64,000 nt of DNA from NCBI GenBank assembly GCA_001872455.1, contig MNXJ01000057.1, forward strand, positions 62,001-126,000, in the 5' to 3' direction. The stretch is from Anaerolineae bacterium CG2_30_57_67 (GTDB taxonomy: Bacteria > Chloroflexota > Anaerolineae > Anaerolineales > Villigracilaceae). Of this stretch, positions 1 to 9,354 are shown piece by piece; the stretch's first letter is position 1, and the number at the start of each line of letters is the position of its first letter. The translations under genes were made by a program, and so were the position numbers. The notes beneath the pieces are model-generated. The model searched no databases and was not told the DNA's origin. It saw only the letters and a list, made by a program, of their open reading frames with translations.

Positions 1-887
1 AAAATGCCGTTGAAGGGTTGTGCGATTTCGACCACAAGCGGCGCTTCGGGGCGCTCATCCAGCGGGCGGATGATGACATCTGGGGTACGGTAGCCCGTTT
101 CCGGCTGTGGATTTCCCGGCCAGAAGGCGCGCGCCGGATACGGGGTCAGATTCGCGGCGATGAAGCGCTCCGCCTCCCGCAGGGAATCTTCTGTCAGTCC
201 GGTCAGGGCCGCCAGTTCTGAAAATTTTTGGCGGCTGAAGAGTTCAAACTGCCCCAGGCAAGCGCGCGCCGCGGCGGGGATTTCCCTTTCGAGCGAGTCG
301 AGCTGCGTTTGCAGCGCCTCGCGCGCGGCGAGGCTGGCGCATCCGACAGGTTGCACTTGCTGAATCTGACGGCGCACCGCCTCGACTTGCGCCAAGGCGA
401 CGTGAAAATAAGCCGCAATTTCAGCGGGCGCGGTAGGGTGAAGCAGGCCGTCGTCATCCAGCCCGGCCAGCAGGTGCGCGGCGATGGGACGGTCGGCGCG
501 CGCCAGTTCGGGGGCAATCTGGCGCAGCAGGTAAACAGCCAGGCTGGTGGTCTCGGCGCTTTCGGCTTCGACGGGTTCGGCATAGGGGTCGCCGCTGCGG
601 ACGCGGCGCGTGTCAGAAAATTGGCTGGAGGGGGCTGTGAAAACAATCACGCTGGCATTCTCGTGCCGGGCGCAAAGCGGGCAAAGACCAGGGCGCAAAG
701 TGGCGCAGTGGCAGGCCGGGCAGCGTGGCGATTTTGTCAGTTCGAGGGCGGGGTTATCAGCCAGGGCGCGTTGCACGGTTTGGCGCAATTCGGCGGCGTT
801 GAGCGTCAGCAGGTTCATGCTCTGCGTCAGTTGGGCGGTGATGAGCGGTTTATGGGTGAGAATTTGGCGTTGCGCGCTGGTAAACAT
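1..887 (-). CDS. rpoN: RNA polymerase sigma-54 factor, N-terminal part (runs off left edge)
   Basis: Minus-strand reading frame from ATG at 887, not in the ORF track because no stop is in the window. Hand translation MFTSAQRQILTHKPLITAQLTQSMNLLTLNAAELRQTVQRALADNPALEL... then LAVYLLRQIAPELARADRPIAAHLLAGLDDDGLLHP matches sigma-54 region I and core-binding domain motifs. Confidence 0.85.
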   Translation of the reverse strand, partial: MFTSAQRQILTHKPLITAQLTQSMNLLTLNAAELRQTVQRALADNPALELTKSPRCPACHCATLRPGLCPLCARHENASVIVFTAPSSQFSDTRRVRSGDPYAEPVEAESAETTSLAVYLLRQIAPELARADRPIAAHLLAGLDDDGLLHPTAPAEIAAYFHVALAQVEAVRRQIQQVQPVGCASLAAREALQTQLDSLEREIPAAARACLGQFELFSRQKFSELAALTGLTEDSLREAERFIAANLTPYPARAFWPGNPQPETGYRTPDVIIRPLDERPEAPLVVEIAQPFNGI

Positions 888-968
888 CGTGTAACCACAA
901 CCTTTCTGAAATTATACCTTATTTTGCAGGTACTTCAGGCTAAAGGTTGCAAGTTTTATGCCAAAAAA

Positions 969-2027
969 CTATTCGCCCACTCCAACTTTAATTTCCAGCC
1001 AGGCAATTCCTGCCAGCCCAAGCAGGCAGATGAAAATAAATAACCCGCTTGCGGCGGGCGGCGGCAGAAAAATGGCGAGAAAAGCCAGGTTGCTGAGGAG
1101 AAAGGCGACCAGTTGCAGGCAAAGCACTGCCTGTCCCGCCGAAAATCCGGCGCGTACCAGGCGGTGATAGGTGTGTCCCAAGTCGGCGTGAAAGATGGGT
1201 TTTCCACGCCGCAGGCGCGAAAGGGTGACCAGCGTGGTATCGAAGATGGGGACGCCGACCAGCAAAACGGGAACAAACCAGGTGGAACCTTGCGGCGCGT
1301 CAAGTGGATCGTACAAGATGCCGATGGCGGCCAGCAAAAAACCCAGCGTTTGTGCGCCAGAATCGCCTAAAAAAGAACGGGCGGGGGTGATATTGATGGC
1401 ATACAGGCTGACGCTGATGCCAAGAACGATGGCGCTGAGTAACGCAATCGAAGTTTGTCCGGACGCCAGGGAGAAGATGGTGCAAAAGCCGGAGGCAATC
1501 GCCGCCAGGCCGGAGGCCAGCCCGTCCATGCTGTCGGTCAGGTTGAAGGCGTTGATGACGCCCACCAGCCAGAAGAGTGTCACCGCAGCGTTGAGCCAGA
1601 CCGTCAGGGTCGGGTTGCTTTGTAGCAGCAGCGCGTCAAAAAAATGGACGGAGATATTTCCCCACAGCAAAAGCAGGCTTGCCAGGGTTTGTCCGGCGAA
1701 TTTTTGTGTGGCAGAAAAGCCGTACTGATCATCCAGCAGGCCAAATAAGAAAACGATTGACGCGGCCACAACAAGCAAAATGGTTTCACGCTGCCATAGG
1801 CCAAACAGAGTAATGAGAAGGGGCAGGCTGACCATTAAAATTAAGCCCCCAGCCAGGGGCGTGGGGACGGCATGTTGTTTGTGCGGAGAAGAACCGGGAA
1901 TATCAATCAGACCCAGGCGGCGCGTTAGCGCAATGGCGAACGGGCTGATGAGCAGGTTGAACAGGATGCTGACAGGAATGGCAGCGGCAATCAGAGTCAA
2001 GGCAGAGATGTCGAGTTGCAGGGTCAT
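969..2027 (-). CDS. MraY/WecA/TagO-like undecaprenyl-phosphate glycosyl-1-phosphate transferase
   Basis: 352 aa polytopic protein with NAFNLTDSMDGLA, FLGDSGAQTLGF and HADLGHTYHRL motifs of the PNPT family. Confidence 0.85.
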   Translation of the reverse strand: MTLQLDISALTLIAAAIPVSILFNLLISPFAIALTRRLGLIDIPGSSPHKQHAVPTPLAGGLILMVSLPLLITLFGLWQRETILLVVAASIVFLFGLLDDQYGFSATQKFAGQTLASLLLLWGNISVHFFDALLLQSNPTLTVWLNAAVTLFWLVGVINAFNLTDSMDGLASGLAAIASGFCTIFSLASGQTSIALLSAIVLGISVSLYAINITPARSFLGDSGAQTLGFLLAAIGILYDPLDAPQGSTWFVPVLLVGVPIFDTTLVTLSRLRRGKPIFHADLGHTYHRLVRAGFSAGQAVLCLQLVAFLLSNLAFLAIFLPPPAASGLFIFICLLGLAGIAWLEIKVGVGE

Positions 2028-2048
2028 GGAGAATTTTTCTTTGTACGA

Positions 2049-2077
2049 AAAAGGCCTCCCGAAGTGGGAGACCTTTT
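2049..2077 (-). terminator. Rho-independent terminator downstream of tRNA-His
   Basis: Inverted repeat aaaaggcctccc-gaag-tgggagacctttt directly 3' of the minus-strand tRNA. Confidence 0.7.
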
Positions 2078-2079
2078 AG

Positions 2080-2152
2080 GGTGGCTGATGGGGCTCGAAC
2101 CCACAACATCTTGATCCACAGTCAAGCACTCTGCCATTGAGCTACAGCCACC
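2080..2152 (-). tRNA. tRNA-His (GTG)
   Basis: Reverse complement folds as cloverleaf: acceptor GTGGCTG/CAGCCAC, anticodon arm CTTGA-CTGTGGA-TCAAG, TTCGAGC T-loop, G-1:C73 pair typical of tRNA-His. Confidence 0.95.
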
Positions 2153-2304
2153 ATGCTGTAAAGCCCGCCGATTATATCATCACCTTGGGGGGCTTTCAAG
2201 GATTTTCTGTTGAGTCTTTACAGGGGTTTCTTGAAGTCACGATGCTTTTTATCGCGAACAGCGTGAATTGATGAATGGCGCGAATAACCCCAGTAAAATT
2301 TGTG

Positions 2305-2350
2305 GAATTTGCTCATTCGCGTTAGGTGTTTTTTGACTTTAAGAAAGCCC
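2305..2350 (+). repeat. Interspersed repeat, copy 1 (partner at 44250-44298)
   Basis: gaatttgctcattcgcgttaggtgttttttgactttaagaaagccc matches gaatttgctcattcgcgttggatgtttttcgacttcaagaaagccc with few mismatches. Confidence 0.8.
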
Positions 2351-2442
2351 AGGCCTGGTGATTTGTGGGTAATCAATCACCAGTTTCTTGGTGTTTCAGT
2401 TTTTTGCCTGCTGGCAAGCCAAGACTTGCCAGCGTTGTCCTG

Positions 2443-4575
2443 CTATGGATATTGCGGTGGAAAAGTTGCCAGAACCAGGTTGAGTATCTGTTGCATTTCG
2501 ACAATTGTCAGCGGGCGGCGCAGGGTAAGAGTGAGTTCGCTTTTGCCGCTTGCCAGACTGGTTTCGGCCACGTCCTGCGCCGAAATAACAATCACGGGAA
2601 TATTTTCCAGCGCAGGTGAATTCTGTAGCCAGTCCCAGCCATTGCCGTCGGGAAGTTCCATATCGAGCAGAATTGCATCTACACGATTGGCGGCCAGCAG
2701 GATACTGGCCTGATCGCCATCGTGTGCGCTCAAAATGCGCAAGGTTGGGCCGGATTTGCGCGCCCGCAAGGTTTGGCTGACAAAGCGCGTCATGGCCGGG
2801 TCGTCATCTACCACCAACAGAGTGGCAAGGTCTGCGCCGAGTGCTTCAATTGCCCTGAGAAAAACCTCGCGGCGCACGGGTTTGACGAGGTGCGTGCGCA
2901 GGTTGGCGCTGAATCTGCTGGGGCGGGGCAGGTCAAGCCGCAGAATGGGTAAGTCGTAGGGCAGGCTGGTGATGGGCAGGTCGTCTACGCCGCCAGTGAG
3001 AATGACTGCGCGTGGAAATTGGTTTTTTAGGGCTTGTTCGGCATCAGCGATGGTTTCCACCCGTTGCAGGTTGTATCGTTCCGTGCTGTGTTGGAGCAGA
3101 CTGGCATCTTCGGCGCGGGGCGAGAGAAGCAACAGCAGACGATTGTCGCGGCGCGGGTCGGGGCGCTCCTCGCCCGTCACGCTTGTTTCGGGGAGTGTGG
3201 TATTTTCCAGCGGCAGAGTAAACCAAAAACGTGTTCCCAGGCCGGGCGTGCTGGCAACGTGCATTTTTCCGCCGTGCAGCTCGACGAAGTGACGGCTGAT
3301 GTACAGCCCCAGACCGGTTCCGGAGCGCCGGCGCCAGTTTTCTTCGCCCACTTGGCGGAACTCGTCAAAGACTTTTGGCAGATCTTCGGCGGCGATGCCT
3401 GTTCCGGTATCAATCACGCTGACCAGCAGGCTGTCGGCTTGTTTTTCCACTTGCAGGGTAACGCTTCCCTGATCGGTGAAACGCAGGCTGTTGTTGAGCA
3501 GGTTAATCAAAACCTGGCGGATGCGGGTCGTATCCATCGAAACGGCGGGCAAGCTGGGGGCCAGGTTCAGGCGCAGTTCGATTCCTTTTTGCGCAAAGGC
3601 GCTGGCGAGCATTTTGCGAACATCCGCCGCCACTTGTTCGATTTGTGTTTTTTCGCGGTAGAGCGTCATTTGACGGGCGTCAATTTTGCCCATGTCGAGA
3701 ATATCATTGATCAAGCGCATCAGATGTTTGCTGGACGTATAAATTTCCTGAGCGTCGTCGTACAGGCCGGGCGGCCAGGTTTCAAGTGGAGCGTAGGTTT
3801 CGGGGGCGTTGATCATCAGGTCGCTGAAGCCGATGATGAAGTTGAGCGGACTGCGTAATTCGTGACTGACGGCCAGCATGAAGCGGTTACGGTTCTCACG
3901 GGCATCTTCGGCCTGAACGCGCGCGGCGACCAGCATGTCGTTCATGCGCTCCAATTGATAATTGACTTGATTGCGGTCTTTTAACATGCGGCTGATTTCG
4001 GCGCGGTGATCGCGAGTTTCTTCCAGCAGGCGGCGGGCCTCGTGATAATGGTAGGAAGCGGTGTTGAGCGCCTGCAACAGATTGCTGGAGACGCCCCAGC
4101 CGAAAACGGTGGTAAAGAGACTGGCGAGCGGCAAGAAGAAAAAATAAAGTTGCGGCAACCCGCCCTGACGTATCAGCGCCCAGCCGATCAGGTTGACGAA
4201 AACAGTAATTGCGGCGGCGACGGGGATGCCGAGGGTGACGACGGCTAGCAGCGGCAGGAGCGTCAAAAAGAAGAGAATCTCGCCACGTTGGTAGATGGCG
4301 TAGGCCAGAATCACCGCCCCGGTCAACCCGGCCAGCCAGAAGAGTTGCGCCGTCAGGTAACGTTTTTTCATCAGCCGGCGGGTGGAAAGAGTCAGCGCCA
4401 GCATATAAATTGAAATACTCCACAGACTGGGGCTAAAATACTGCGGGTAGCCAAGAGTGGCGATGATGTGCCAGGTCAAATACAGCCCGGCGATGGTGTA
4501 GACCAGATTGCTGGCGGTGGCGCGCATCAGGTCTTGCAGTTCCGAGTCTTCGTTGGCGGTTTGTATCCAGCGCAT
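2443..4575 (-). CDS. Membrane hybrid sensor histidine kinase (TM-HisKA-HATPase_c-pseudoREC-REC)
   Basis: N-terminal hydrophobic helices, AVSHELRSPLNFIIGFSDL H-box, N/G boxes, C-terminal LLVVDDDPAM...LLDMELPDGNGW receiver. Confidence 0.9.
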   Translation of the reverse strand: MRWIQTANEDSELQDLMRATASNLVYTIAGLYLTWHIIATLGYPQYFSPSLWSISIYMLALTLSTRRLMKKRYLTAQLFWLAGLTGAVILAYAIYQRGEILFFLTLLPLLAVVTLGIPVAAAITVFVNLIGWALIRQGGLPQLYFFFLPLASLFTTVFGWGVSSNLLQALNTASYHYHEARRLLEETRDHRAEISRMLKDRNQVNYQLERMNDMLVAARVQAEDARENRNRFMLAVSHELRSPLNFIIGFSDLMINAPETYAPLETWPPGLYDDAQEIYTSSKHLMRLINDILDMGKIDARQMTLYREKTQIEQVAADVRKMLASAFAQKGIELRLNLAPSLPAVSMDTTRIRQVLINLLNNSLRFTDQGSVTLQVEKQADSLLVSVIDTGTGIAAEDLPKVFDEFRQVGEENWRRRSGTGLGLYISRHFVELHGGKMHVASTPGLGTRFWFTLPLENTTLPETSVTGEERPDPRRDNRLLLLLSPRAEDASLLQHSTERYNLQRVETIADAEQALKNQFPRAVILTGGVDDLPITSLPYDLPILRLDLPRPSRFSANLRTHLVKPVRREVFLRAIEALGADLATLLVVDDDPAMTRFVSQTLRARKSGPTLRILSAHDGDQASILLAANRVDAILLDMELPDGNGWDWLQNSPALENIPVIVISAQDVAETSLASGKSELTLTLRRPLTIVEMQQILNLVLATFPPQYP

Positions 4576-4577
4576 GG

Positions 4578-5768
4578 TTACTCCAAAAGGCCGAGGCGCG
4601 TCACGGCTTCGAGCAGTTCTTTTTGGATGACCGGTTTTTTGAGAAAAGCGCTCGCGCCCAAAGAGTGCGCCAACTGTGGCTCGGCCCAGGCTGAGCAGAC
4701 CAGAATGGGAATGTGACGGGTGAGTGGGTCAAGTTGCAGGGCTTGCAGAACTTCCCAGCCATCTACGCGCGGCATCATTACATCTAGCACAATCAGCGCG
4801 GGGCGGATTTGTTGAACGGTGGCGAGCGCCAGCGTGGGGTCGTTGAGGCCAATTACTTCCAGCGTGGTGCGGCTGAGATAGCGCTGGAACATTTTCAGCG
4901 CCGCGGGTTGGTCGTCAATCACCAGTAAGGTTTTTCGTCCGGCGGCGCTGAAAATCAGGCGCAGATGGGTTCTTCCGCTTGCGCCGGGGGGGGGATAATG
5001 CTCTTCCAGCCGGGCCGGCAGGCGCTGGCTTAAACGGCGGACAAATTGCAGCGAGTCTTGTTCGTCATTTTGGGCGTGATTCCACTGTTCGTCGCTTTCC
5101 ATTTCGAGTTGAATGACGGGCGTTTCGGTGTTGTTAGTGCTGATGTACAGATTGGGTGCGCCGCGCAGGTGCATGATGTAGTTGAGCAGGCTGAGCAAAA
5201 TTTGACGCAGCAGAACGCGGTCGGTGTGAACGGGCAGCGGGCCGGGGCTTAGGCGCAAGTCAATGATAATATTTTCGCTTTCCAGACGCCGATGGGCGAC
5301 ATCCAGCACGCCCTGGGTAATTTCGTTCAGGTCGAGCGCTTCGGGATGAAGTTCGAAATCGGGCTGGCTGGTTTCTCCGGTTTCTGGTTGCGTTTGTTCT
5401 GCCGCAAACAGCATTTGCCAGATGCGGGCGCTGAGCGATTGCAGGGCGCGGCTGTGGTCGCGGCGAAATTGCCGGTCGCCAATAAACAGCGCGGCGGCGA
5501 TGGCGCGCGGGTCGAGCCCATCGGCATAGCGTTGGCGTAGAATGAGATAGGGCCGCCACTCGGGCGACTGCATTTGCGCTTCTTTTTCGTCGGGGCGCAA
5601 GTGTTCGATTTCAGCGAGGATGAGTTGTTGAATGGCTTCGGCGCGGCGTTGTGTGGCCTTTTGTGGCGCGGGAAAGGAACCGGCCAGCGGGTGCGTTTCT
5701 ACCGCTACCTGGTCGTACAGGCGCGAAATCAGGTCTTTAAAAAGACTGCTAAAGGTTTGCTGGTTCAT
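4578..5768 (-). CDS. HTH-like N-terminal domain + degenerate HATPase-like domain + C-terminal receiver
   Basis: EWRPYLILRQRYADGLDPRAIAAALFIGDRQFRRDHSRALQSLSARIW (sigma region 4/HTH-like), weak HATPase remnant, LLVIDDQPAA...LIVLDVMMPRVDGW receiver. Confidence 0.7.
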   Translation of the reverse strand: MNQQTFSSLFKDLISRLYDQVAVETHPLAGSFPAPQKATQRRAEAIQQLILAEIEHLRPDEKEAQMQSPEWRPYLILRQRYADGLDPRAIAAALFIGDRQFRRDHSRALQSLSARIWQMLFAAEQTQPETGETSQPDFELHPEALDLNEITQGVLDVAHRRLESENIIIDLRLSPGPLPVHTDRVLLRQILLSLLNYIMHLRGAPNLYISTNNTETPVIQLEMESDEQWNHAQNDEQDSLQFVRRLSQRLPARLEEHYPPPGASGRTHLRLIFSAAGRKTLLVIDDQPAALKMFQRYLSRTTLEVIGLNDPTLALATVQQIRPALIVLDVMMPRVDGWEVLQALQLDPLTRHIPILVCSAWAEPQLAHSLGASAFLKKPVIQKELLEAVTRLGLLE

Positions 5769-5909
5769 GTCCGCTGATTGTCCGTCTTGTGTCCGTAAAC
5801 TGATTGAGTTGGGCTGGCGCGTTGGGTAAACTAATTGTAATCGTTATCCGTCGGGCTGGTGTTTTGCCGTCCGCGACGGTCATTCAAACGTTTCACAAAG
5901 GAGTAAGAG

Positions 5910-7265
5910 ATGTACGCTAAAAAGTTCAGTTTTACCCTGGTCAGTGTTCTTTTGCTGGCTGCTTTTGTTCTGGCCGCTTGTGGGCCTGCTGCTGTGACGG
6001 AAGTTCCTGCCGCAACCGCCGCGCCCGCCGCGACGGAAGTTCCTGCCGCAACTGAAGCGCCCGCCGCAACCGAAGCCCCCGTTGTGGCCCCGTCCAAGGT
6101 GGAAGTTTTCTCGTGGTGGACGGGCGGCGGTGAAGCCGCTGGCCTGGACGCGATGATTAAGGTCTTCCAGGCGCAATACCCCGATATTGAATTCTCCAAT
6201 GCCGCTGTTGCCGGTGGCGCTGGAACCAATGCTCGCGCCGTGCTTGCCACCCGCCTTCAGGCTGGCGATCCGCCAGATTCCTGGCAGGGCCACGCCGGGC
6301 AGGAATTGATTGGCACCTATGTCGCCGCCAATCAACTTCAGCCGCTCAACGACCTGTACAAGGCCGAAGGCTGGCTGGCTGTCATGCCCGAGACGCTTAT
6401 CCCGCTCATCTCGCAGAATGGCAACATCTACTCGGTGCCGGTCAACATTCACCGCGCCAATGTGATGTGGTACAACCCCGAACTGCTGGCCGACAACAAT
6501 ATTACCGTGCCGACCACCATTGACGAGTGGTTTACCGCCATGGACACCTTGAAGGCCGCTGGTGTCACGCCGCTGGCGATGGGCGAGCAGTGGACGGCCA
6601 TGCACCTGTTCGAGACTGTTATGCTCGGCACGCTCGGCGCCGAGAAATACAATGGTCTGTGGGACGGCAGTGTTGCCTGGGATGGCCCCGAAGCCAAACA
6701 GGGCATCGAAAACTACAAGAAAGCCCTGACCTATGTCAACAGCGACGCTTCCTCCCTGACCTGGCAAGATGCCGCTCAGTTGGTTGTCAATGGCGACGCC
6801 GCCTTCAACGTGATGGGCGACTGGGCCGAAGGCTACTTCCGCGAACTGGGCAAGACCCCCAATACCGATTATGGCTGGGCGCCGGTTCCTGGCACAGTTG
6901 GCGTCTTCCAATTCCTGTCCGATTCCTTCGTTCTGCCCGTTGGCGCCCCCAACGCGGACGGCGCGACGGCTTGGTTGAAAGTGGCTGGCTCCAAGGCTGG
7001 TCAGGAAGCCTTCAACCCGGTCAAAGGCTCCATTTGCGCCCGCACTGACTGCGACCCGGCGCTCTTCGGCGTCTACCTGCAATCTGCCATGGCGGATTGG
7101 TCCAGCAACGTCGTTGTCGGCTCGCTGACGCACGGCGTGGTTGCCAATGACTCCTGGAAGACGGACATCAACACCGCTCTTGGCCTGTTCCTGGCCGACC
7201 AGAATGTTGAAACCTTCCAGGCTGCGCTCGTGACTGCCTGCAAGGCCTCTGGCCCCTGCAAATAG
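5910..7265 (+). CDS. ABC transporter substrate-binding lipoprotein (sugar; MalE/UgpB family)
   Basis: Lipobox LLLAAFVLAACGP, T/A/E/P-rich linker, SBP family 1 body; followed by two permease genes. Confidence 0.9.
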   Translation: MYAKKFSFTLVSVLLLAAFVLAACGPAAVTEVPAATAAPAATEVPAATEAPAATEAPVVAPSKVEVFSWWTGGGEAAGLDAMIKVFQAQYPDIEFSNAAVAGGAGTNARAVLATRLQAGDPPDSWQGHAGQELIGTYVAANQLQPLNDLYKAEGWLAVMPETLIPLISQNGNIYSVPVNIHRANVMWYNPELLADNNITVPTTIDEWFTAMDTLKAAGVTPLAMGEQWTAMHLFETVMLGTLGAEKYNGLWDGSVAWDGPEAKQGIENYKKALTYVNSDASSLTWQDAAQLVVNGDAAFNVMGDWAEGYFRELGKTPNTDYGWAPVPGTVGVFQFLSDSFVLPVGAPNADGATAWLKVAGSKAGQEAFNPVKGSICARTDCDPALFGVYLQSAMADWSSNVVVGSLTHGVVANDSWKTDINTALGLFLADQNVETFQAALVTACKASGPCK

Positions 7266-7274
7266 TTTTCTTTT

Positions 7275-7318
7275 CCGATAGAGGGCGCGACCAATGCGCC
7301 CTCTATCGGTGTTTTTTT
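7275..7318 (+). terminator. Strong stem-loop between SBP and permease genes (intra-operonic attenuator/terminator)
   Basis: ccgatagagggcgc-gaccaat-gcgccctctatcgg followed by tgttttttt. Confidence 0.85.
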
Positions 7319-7357
7319 GGAAGAGCAGTGTAGATTTTTGGATGGCGGAGGAAGCCC

Positions 7358-8251
7358 ATGCCTAAGATAAAAAATCGCGACACCCTGATTTCTATAGCGC
7401 TGGTCATGCCGTCCATCGTGGCGGTGGGAATTTTTGTCTATGGGTTTATTCTCTGGTCTCTGCGGGTTTCGCTCAGCCAGTGGAAGGGGCTTTTGCCCGA
7501 TTACACCTGGGTGGGGCTGAAAAATTATTTTGAACTCTTTGCCGACCCGCGTTTTCATATTGATATTCGCAACACGGTTATTTTTACGGTCGTCTTTGTT
7601 GGCGGCTCGTTGGTGCTGGGACTGTTTATGGCGATTTTGCTCGACCAGAACTTGCCGGGCGAAAGTTTTTTCCGCAATATTTTTCTTTTTCCAATGGCGA
7701 TTTCGTTCATCGTCACCGGCGTTGTCTGGCGCTGGCTGATGAACCCGGCGACGGGCAGCCGTATCAGCGGTTTCAACCAACTCTTTCATTCGCTTGGGCT
7801 CGATTTTCTGATTAATCGCTGGCATACCACACCTACCTGGGGCATTGCCGCGATTGCTTTGGCCGCCATCTGGCAGATGTCGGGATATACGATGGCGATG
7901 TATCTGGGTGGTTTGCGCGGCATTTCGGATGATTTGCGTGAAGCCGCCCGTGTGGATGGCGCCAGCGAGTGGCAGATTTACCGCCACATCATTTTTCCCC
8001 TGATTAGCCCGATTACCCTGAGCGCCATGATTATTCTCGGCCACATCTCGCTCAAGGTTTTTGACCTGATTGTGGCGATTGCCGGAAAACAACTTCCGCT
8101 GGATGTCCCGGCTATTTATATGTGGCAGGTCACCTTTGACGGTTATTTCTTTGGCAAAGGCGCGGCCATTTCCATTTTGCTCTTGCTGGTGGTTTCTGTG
8201 CTGGTCATTCCATACATTTACTACAATCTCAAAAATGAGGCAGACGTATGA
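7358..8251 (+). CDS. Sugar ABC transporter permease (MalF/UgpA-like)
   Basis: BPD permease with EAARVDGASEWQIYRHIIFPLISP EAA loop. Confidence 0.9.
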   Translation: MPKIKNRDTLISIALVMPSIVAVGIFVYGFILWSLRVSLSQWKGLLPDYTWVGLKNYFELFADPRFHIDIRNTVIFTVVFVGGSLVLGLFMAILLDQNLPGESFFRNIFLFPMAISFIVTGVVWRWLMNPATGSRISGFNQLFHSLGLDFLINRWHTTPTWGIAAIALAAIWQMSGYTMAMYLGGLRGISDDLREAARVDGASEWQIYRHIIFPLISPITLSAMIILGHISLKVFDLIVAIAGKQLPLDVPAIYMWQVTFDGYFFGKGAAISILLLLVVSVLVIPYIYYNLKNEADV

Positions 8252-9090
8252 ATCTCTTCCAATCGCGCGTGCCTTTTCGATTTCAGTGGCGTTACCTGCT
8301 TTTGTTGCCGCTCCTTTTCATGACGGCTTTTTACCTGATTCCGATGTACCTGATGATTGTGACCGGTTTCAAGGCTTTTGACGAAGTCAGTTTGAAAACC
8401 ATTTGGCAGTTACCCTCCAGCATCGCTTTTGATAACTATATCGAAGCCTACGCCAAACTGACGCCGTATTTGTGGAACAGCATCAACATGGTTGTCCCCG
8501 CGGCCATTATCTCGTCTATTTTGGGTTCGGTCAACGGTTTTGTGCTGGCGCGCTGGAAGTTTCGCGGCGCCGATGTTATATTCCCGCTGATTTTATTTGG
8601 CATGTTCATTCCCTACCAGAGCATTCTCATTCCGCTGGTGGAATTTATGCGCAGCATCAACATGTATGGCGGCTTGCCGGGGCTGGTGTTGGCGCACGTC
8701 ATTTACGGTATTCCGATTACCACGCTCACGTTCCGCAACTATTACGCCACCATCCCGAAAGAACTCATCGAAGCAGCGCGCATTGATGGCGCAGATTTGC
8801 TCAAGACCTACTTTTATATTCTGCTGCCGCTTTCCATCCCCAGCTTTGTCGTGGTGCTTATCTGGCAGTTCACCTCGGCCTGGAATGATTTTCTCTTTGC
8901 GGTGGTCTTGACCAACCCGGACGCCTGGCCGATTACGGTGGCGCTCAATAATATGGCCGGCAGTCAAATTATTGCCTGGAATGTGCAGATGGCGGGTTCG
9001 CTGTTGGCGGCCTTACCGACCCTTTTGGTATATATCTTCCTGGGGCGATACTTCTTGCGCGGCCTGATGGCGGGCGCGCTGAAGGGATAA
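8248..9090 (+). CDS. Sugar ABC transporter permease (MalG/UgpE-like)
   Basis: EAARIDGADLLKTYFYILLPLSIPS EAA loop; ATGA overlap with upstream permease. Confidence 0.9.
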   Translation: MNLFQSRVPFRFQWRYLLLLPLLFMTAFYLIPMYLMIVTGFKAFDEVSLKTIWQLPSSIAFDNYIEAYAKLTPYLWNSINMVVPAAIISSILGSVNGFVLARWKFRGADVIFPLILFGMFIPYQSILIPLVEFMRSINMYGGLPGLVLAHVIYGIPITTLTFRNYYATIPKELIEAARIDGADLLKTYFYILLPLSIPSFVVVLIWQFTSAWNDFLFAVVLTNPDAWPITVALNNMAGSQIIAWNVQMAGSLLAALPTLLVYIFLGRYFLRGLMAGALKG

Positions 9091-9110
9091 GGTTTCTTCT
9101 CCTGATTTGC

Positions 9111-9138
9111 AAAACTGCTGGCTCCTGCCAGCAGTTTT
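9111..9138 (+). terminator. Rho-independent terminator after sugar ABC operon
   Basis: aaaactgctggc-tcct-gccagcagtttt perfect hairpin. Confidence 0.85.
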
Positions 9139-9354
9139 GTATTGTGCGTTCAACCGTAAAGGCTGATTGCGCCAACTTGCCCACGCAGTCAAAAGTGGCA
9201 TAAATGTCGCTTTACACAGAAAAACAAAGATGTGGTATTACCAGTTCCTGTTTGCACGCGGCGTTAACTACCGATACGATCTTCGTATAACGCCAGTGGG
9301 CTGGCGTCAAAACCGTGCGTGAAGATTTGACAGGAATTCTCGTTTTGGAGGCTT

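Noticed and set aside
203-1043. Track ORFs at the left edge (203-646 minus, 228-1043 plus)
   Set aside because: Out of frame or antisense to the rpoN frame found by hand translation.
5995-6090. Tandem repeat in the SBP gene as a mobile repeat
   Set aside because: It is the usual Ala/Thr/Glu/Pro-rich lipoprotein linker after the lipobox.
5880-7133. Long minus-strand ORF opposite the substrate-binding protein gene
   Set aside because: Shadow ORF; the plus strand encodes a clear lipoprotein SBP.
7073-8092. Minus-strand 339-aa ORF
   Set aside because: Antisense to SBP/permease; low-complexity composition, no motifs.
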